Shown here: positions 61,759 to 64,000 of the stretch, in pieces
How positions within the stretch are numbered: position 1 is the first letter of the stretch
Layout of the letters: each line of letters opens with the position of its first letter
DNA from: JAGQIB01 sp041393395
GTDB lineage: Bacteria; ARS69
Assembly: GCA_041393395.1 (NCBI GenBank)
Contig: JAWKKG010000002.1
Coordinates: 124,001-188,000 of the forward strand
Direction of reading: 5' to 3'
DNA length: 64,000 nucleotides
Translations under genes and position numbers: made by a program
Notes under the pieces: generated by a model
The model's database searches: none
What the model was told of the DNA's origin: nothing
The model's input: the letters and a program-made list of their open reading frames with translations, nothing else

Positions 61759-62214
61759 CTAGCGGTAGATCGACTTCACCCGACCCCAGCTCTCGCTCTC
61801 CACGGAGATCGCCGGGAACTCCGGGGCGCCCATCTGGATCCACTCGCGGATCACGTCGATGGTCGTCTGCGGCAGCGGGCCGCCGATGAGCGGCATCTGG
61901 TTGCCCACGATCCACGGGCAGTTCTCGAGCTTGCAGATGATGTAGCTGTTGTCCGGATCGAACGGCGCCACGCGAACCGCCGTGGGCACCTCCACGCTCG
62001 GCACGTCCACGAGGAAGCTGAACGCCTGGCCCTCGCGCAGGTCGAGGTTCGCCTGCATCGCGCCGCCGTGGCAGGCGGCGAGCGCGCAGCCCGGCGTGAA
62101 GACGTTCGCCTGGATGTCCTGCAGGGTGGGCTCGAACGGACCGCCCGCGGCCCGGGCGCTGCCGAAGCCGAGGAGGGTCAGAACGGAAAGAGTCGCAATC
62201 GTCGCAACGCGCAT
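61759..62214 (-). CDS. Secreted cytochrome c-like protein with WGRxK tail
   Basis: 151 residues. The ATG at 62214 begins a signal peptide (1-24, cleavage near SARAA). A heme-type motif CALAACH (C-x4-C-H) lies near residue 40, and NQMPLIGGPLPQTTIDVIREWIQMGA provides the distal Met ligand and last helix of a small cytochrome c domain. C-x4-CH motifs are known in multiheme and related cytochromes. Extra cysteines occur in ICKLENCPW. It would be an electron carrier in or beyond the periplasm. The C terminus is ISVESESWGRVKSIYR, the same tail as on the beta-helix and lamin-tail proteins. Confidence 0.75.
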   Translation of the reverse strand: MRVATIATLSVLTLLGFGSARAAGGPFEPTLQDIQANVFTPGCALAACHGGAMQANLDLREGQAFSFLVDVPSVEVPTAVRVAPFDPDNSYIICKLENCPWIVGNQMPLIGGPLPQTTIDVIREWIQMGAPEFPAISVESESWGRVKSIYR

Positions 62215-62558
62215 GGGCCGCTCCAATCGACGGGTCCAAGGGGTCTCCCGGACGCGCCGGAGCGCGCCGGGTGGGGGATTCCGGTTGCACCCCGTCGTGT
62301 GGAACGGGGGGATGTCGCGATGATAGTGGATTCGGAGTCTCCGAGGGAACCCCGGCGCTGCGCGAGGCGCTCGCCGCCGCCGCTCACGAGATCCGGATCC
62401 TTCTGTCACGAATTCCCCGGGGGCCCGGGAGCCCGCGTTGACGGGCCTCTCGGGCCGGGGTAGCGTCCCGGGTCCTGCCCCCGTCGTCCCGTTCTTCTCG
62501 AGGCAAGGGCTCCGGATCGGCCGCCGCGGCCCGCCCGAGCCGCGGCCCCCGGAGTGCC
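62215..62558. other. Intergenic region between divergent genes
   Basis: 344 bp. It contains the ubiX promoter (62438-62466) and a TATCAT box for the minus-strand gene near 62321-62326. Nothing else is recognised. Confidence 0.5.
62438..62466 (+). promoter_or_regulatory. Sigma70-type promoter for ubiX-ubiD
   Basis: TTGACG (62438-62443), a 17-bp spacer and TAGCGT (62461-62466). Leader of about 87 nt to the ubiX ATG at 62559. Confidence 0.6.
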
Positions 62559-63113
62559 ATGCGAACTGTCGTCGTGATCACGGGAGCCTCCGGCGCCGTC
62601 TTCGGGATCGAGCTGCTGAAGCGCCTGCCCGGCGAGAAGGTCCTCATCCTCACGAAGTGGGGGAAGGTCGTGATCCGCGAGGAGACCGGCCTTTCCGTCT
62701 CCGAGGTCGAGGCGCTGGCGGACTCCGTCTTCTCGGACGAGGATCTGGCCGCACCGATCTCCTCCGGCTCGAATCCGTTCGACGCGGTCGCGGTGCTGCC
62801 GATGAGCGCGAGCTTCCTCGCGAAGGTCGCCGCCGGGCTCGGCGACACGCTCGGCACGCGCGTCTGCCACATCGCGCTGAAGGAGCGCCGACGTCTCGTG
62901 CTCGCCCTGCGCGAGACGCCCGTCACCGGCATCACGCTCGACAACGCGGCGCGCGTGTCGCGCGAGGGCGCGATCGTGATGCCGGTGTCGCCGTTCTTTT
63001 ACCTGAAGCCGGACTCGATCGATCGACTCGTGGGCGACTACGTCGATCGCATGGTGCAGACGCTGACCGGTGCGCCGATGCCGGACGGCTGGAAGCGCGA
63101 GGATCTCGCGTGA
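62559..63113 (+). CDS. ubiX: Flavin prenyltransferase UbiX
   Basis: 184 residues, normal for the family. It joins a dimethylallyl group to FMN to make the prenylated flavin needed by UbiD. Motifs: ITGASGAVFGIELLKRL at the N terminus, PMSASFLAKVAAGLGD (FMN-binding Ser) and PVSPFFYLKPDSIDRLVGDYVDR near the C terminus. GGAG precedes the ATG. The GTG of ubiD overlaps its stop codon, so cofactor maker and user are coupled. Confidence 0.93.
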   Translation: MRTVVVITGASGAVFGIELLKRLPGEKVLILTKWGKVVIREETGLSVSEVEALADSVFSDEDLAAPISSGSNPFDAVAVLPMSASFLAKVAAGLGDTLGTRVCHIALKERRRLVLALRETPVTGITLDNAARVSREGAIVMPVSPFFYLKPDSIDRLVGDYVDRMVQTLTGAPMPDGWKREDLA

Positions 63114-64000
63114 GGGATCTGCGCGAGTTCCTGACCGCGGTGGAGCGGGCGGGTGAGCTGCGTCGCGTGAAGACGCCGGTGGATGCGCGGCTCGAGATCA
63201 CCGAGATCTGCCAGCGTGTGGTGCGCGAGGAAGGTCCGGCCCTCCTGTTCGAGAACGTGGAGGGCGCCGACTTCCCGCTCGCGATCAACCTGTTCGGCTC
63301 GCGACGGCGCGTGGAACTCGCGCTCGGCCGGCCGCCGGCCGCGATCGGCGAGTCGCTGGTGGGACTCGCGGAAAAGATGAAGTCGCCGAGCCTCGGCGCG
63401 CTGCTCGGGAGCGCCGGCGAGCTCGCGCGCCTGCGCGGCATGAAGCCGAAGCTCGTCGGCGGCGGTCCCGTGCGCGAAGTGGCCGAGGCGCCGAACCTCG
63501 AGCGCCTGCCGGTGCTCACGTGCTGGCCGGACGACGGCGGGCCGTTCTTCACGTTCCCGCTCGTGCACACGAAGAGCCCGCGCGACGGTTCCCTGAACGT
63601 CGGCATCTACCGAATGCAGCGCTTCGGCCCGGCCGAGACGGGCATGCACTGGCAGATCGGGAAGGGCGGCGGCTACCACCACTTCGAGGCGGAGGACGAG
63701 GGGAAGCCGCTGCCGGTCGCGGTGGCGCTCGGCGGCGATCCCGCGCTGATGCTCGCCGCGATGATGCCGCTGCCGGAGGGTCTGAGCGAGGCGGCGTTCG
63801 TGGGGCTGCTGCGCGGCGCGCCACTCGAGCTCTCGCGCGGCCGCGCCGTGGATGTGCCGGTGCCCGCGCGCGCGGAGTTCGTGCTGGAGGGCGAGGTGGC
63901 GGCGGGCGAGCGCCGCACCGAGGGTCCGTTCGGCGATCACTTCGGTCACTACTCGGCGGCGGCGCCGTTCCCGGTGTTCCGCGTGAAGCGCGTGTCCCGC
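63110..64000 (+). CDS. ubiD: UbiD-family decarboxylase, 5' part (runs off window)
   Basis: The first 297 codons are present. UbiD removes the carboxyl group from 3-polyprenyl-4-hydroxybenzoate or a related quinone precursor, using prenylated FMN. Visible family segments are LREFLTAVERAGELRRV, PALLFENVEG, LNVGIYRMQRFG (flavin/metal region), MHWQIGKGGGYH and the active-site Glu region EGPFGDHFGHY. The GTG start overlaps the ubiX stop. The ubiA gene 12 kb upstream suggests either ubiquinone or futalosine-type menaquinone synthesis; the window does not decide between them. Confidence 0.92.
   Translation, partial: MRDLREFLTAVERAGELRRVKTPVDARLEITEICQRVVREEGPALLFENVEGADFPLAINLFGSRRRVELALGRPPAAIGESLVGLAEKMKSPSLGALLGSAGELARLRGMKPKLVGGGPVREVAEAPNLERLPVLTCWPDDGGPFFTFPLVHTKSPRDGSLNVGIYRMQRFGPAETGMHWQIGKGGGYHHFEAEDEGKPLPVAVALGGDPALMLAAMMPLPEGLSEAAFVGLLRGAPLELSRGRAVDVPVPARAEFVLEGEVAAGERRTEGPFGDHFGHYSAAAPFPVFRVKRVSR

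Noticed and set aside
1..64000. rRNA or tRNA genes
   Set aside because: No tRNA-like cloverleaf with TTC-A-A loop or rRNA signature was recognised by eye on either strand; a covariance search was not possible.

Overview
This window is high-GC, gene-dense bacterial DNA with mostly short intergenic gaps and many ATGA or GTGA stop/start overlaps. The mix of genes suggests a Gram-negative bacterium of the FCB superphylum or a nearby candidate phylum (Candidatus Eisenbacteria-like is my best guess, by inference only). It has a gingipain-type C25 peptidase with FG-GAP repeats and a FlgD/T9SS-type C-terminal domain, several secreted right-handed beta-helix proteins, TolC/RND efflux and a C-terminal-Phe outer-membrane barrel. 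No rRNA, tRNA or CRISPR array was seen.

Layout. 1-9.1 kb: outer-membrane barrel, UPF0173 metallo-hydrolase, secreted beta-helix protein, giant C25 peptidase. 9.2-15.3 kb: pyruvate kinase, a repeat-filled gap with two palindromic elements, an EVE-domain protein, a fused radical SAM/DUF2344 protein and a redoxin. 15.3-24.1 kb: TSUP permease, then a five-gene metal-efflux operon (Cys-rich peptide, TolC-like, CusB-like, CusA-like, triple YHS-like protein). 24.1-31.6 kb: ogt and an Ada/AlkA hybrid, glycosyltransferase, erpA, homocysteine methyltransferase, a JAMM protease/sulfur carrier/E1-rhodanese operon and a response regulator. 32-36.2 kb: SPFH/ribbon-helix-helix pair, possible lipoprotein, def, and an insertion sequence abutting the def stop codon. 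36.2-50.9 kb: two membrane phosphodiesterase-family proteins (one lacking its metal ligands), M42 peptidase, TPR-GAF-sigma54 activator followed by a good sigma54 promoter, small membrane protein, lamin-tail-domain protein, SppA, a Cys-less redoxin and a pilin-like protein. 51-54.2 kb: ubiA and an ABC exporter. 54.2-62.2 kb: a cluster of secreted surface proteins. 62.2-64 kb: ubiX and ubiD, which runs off the end.

Main new observation: five secreted proteins of unrelated fold (two beta-helix proteins in the 57-61 kb cluster, one beta-helix at 1.7 kb, a lamin-tail-domain protein and a cytochrome c-like protein) end in the same short tail, [ST]-W-G-R-[LIV]-K-x-x-[YF]-R. This looks like a modular C-terminal sorting or processing signal that I do not recognise from any described family. 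It coexists with the FlgD/T9SS-type tails on two other proteins. Other points of interest are two palindromic elements whose arms have changed together, a hairpin leader duplicated in front of two surface-protein genes, a poly-C tract that breaks a surface-protein gene just after its start, a sulfur-carrier operon whose carrier needs C-terminal trimming, and several promoters whose -10 box lies directly against the start codon.
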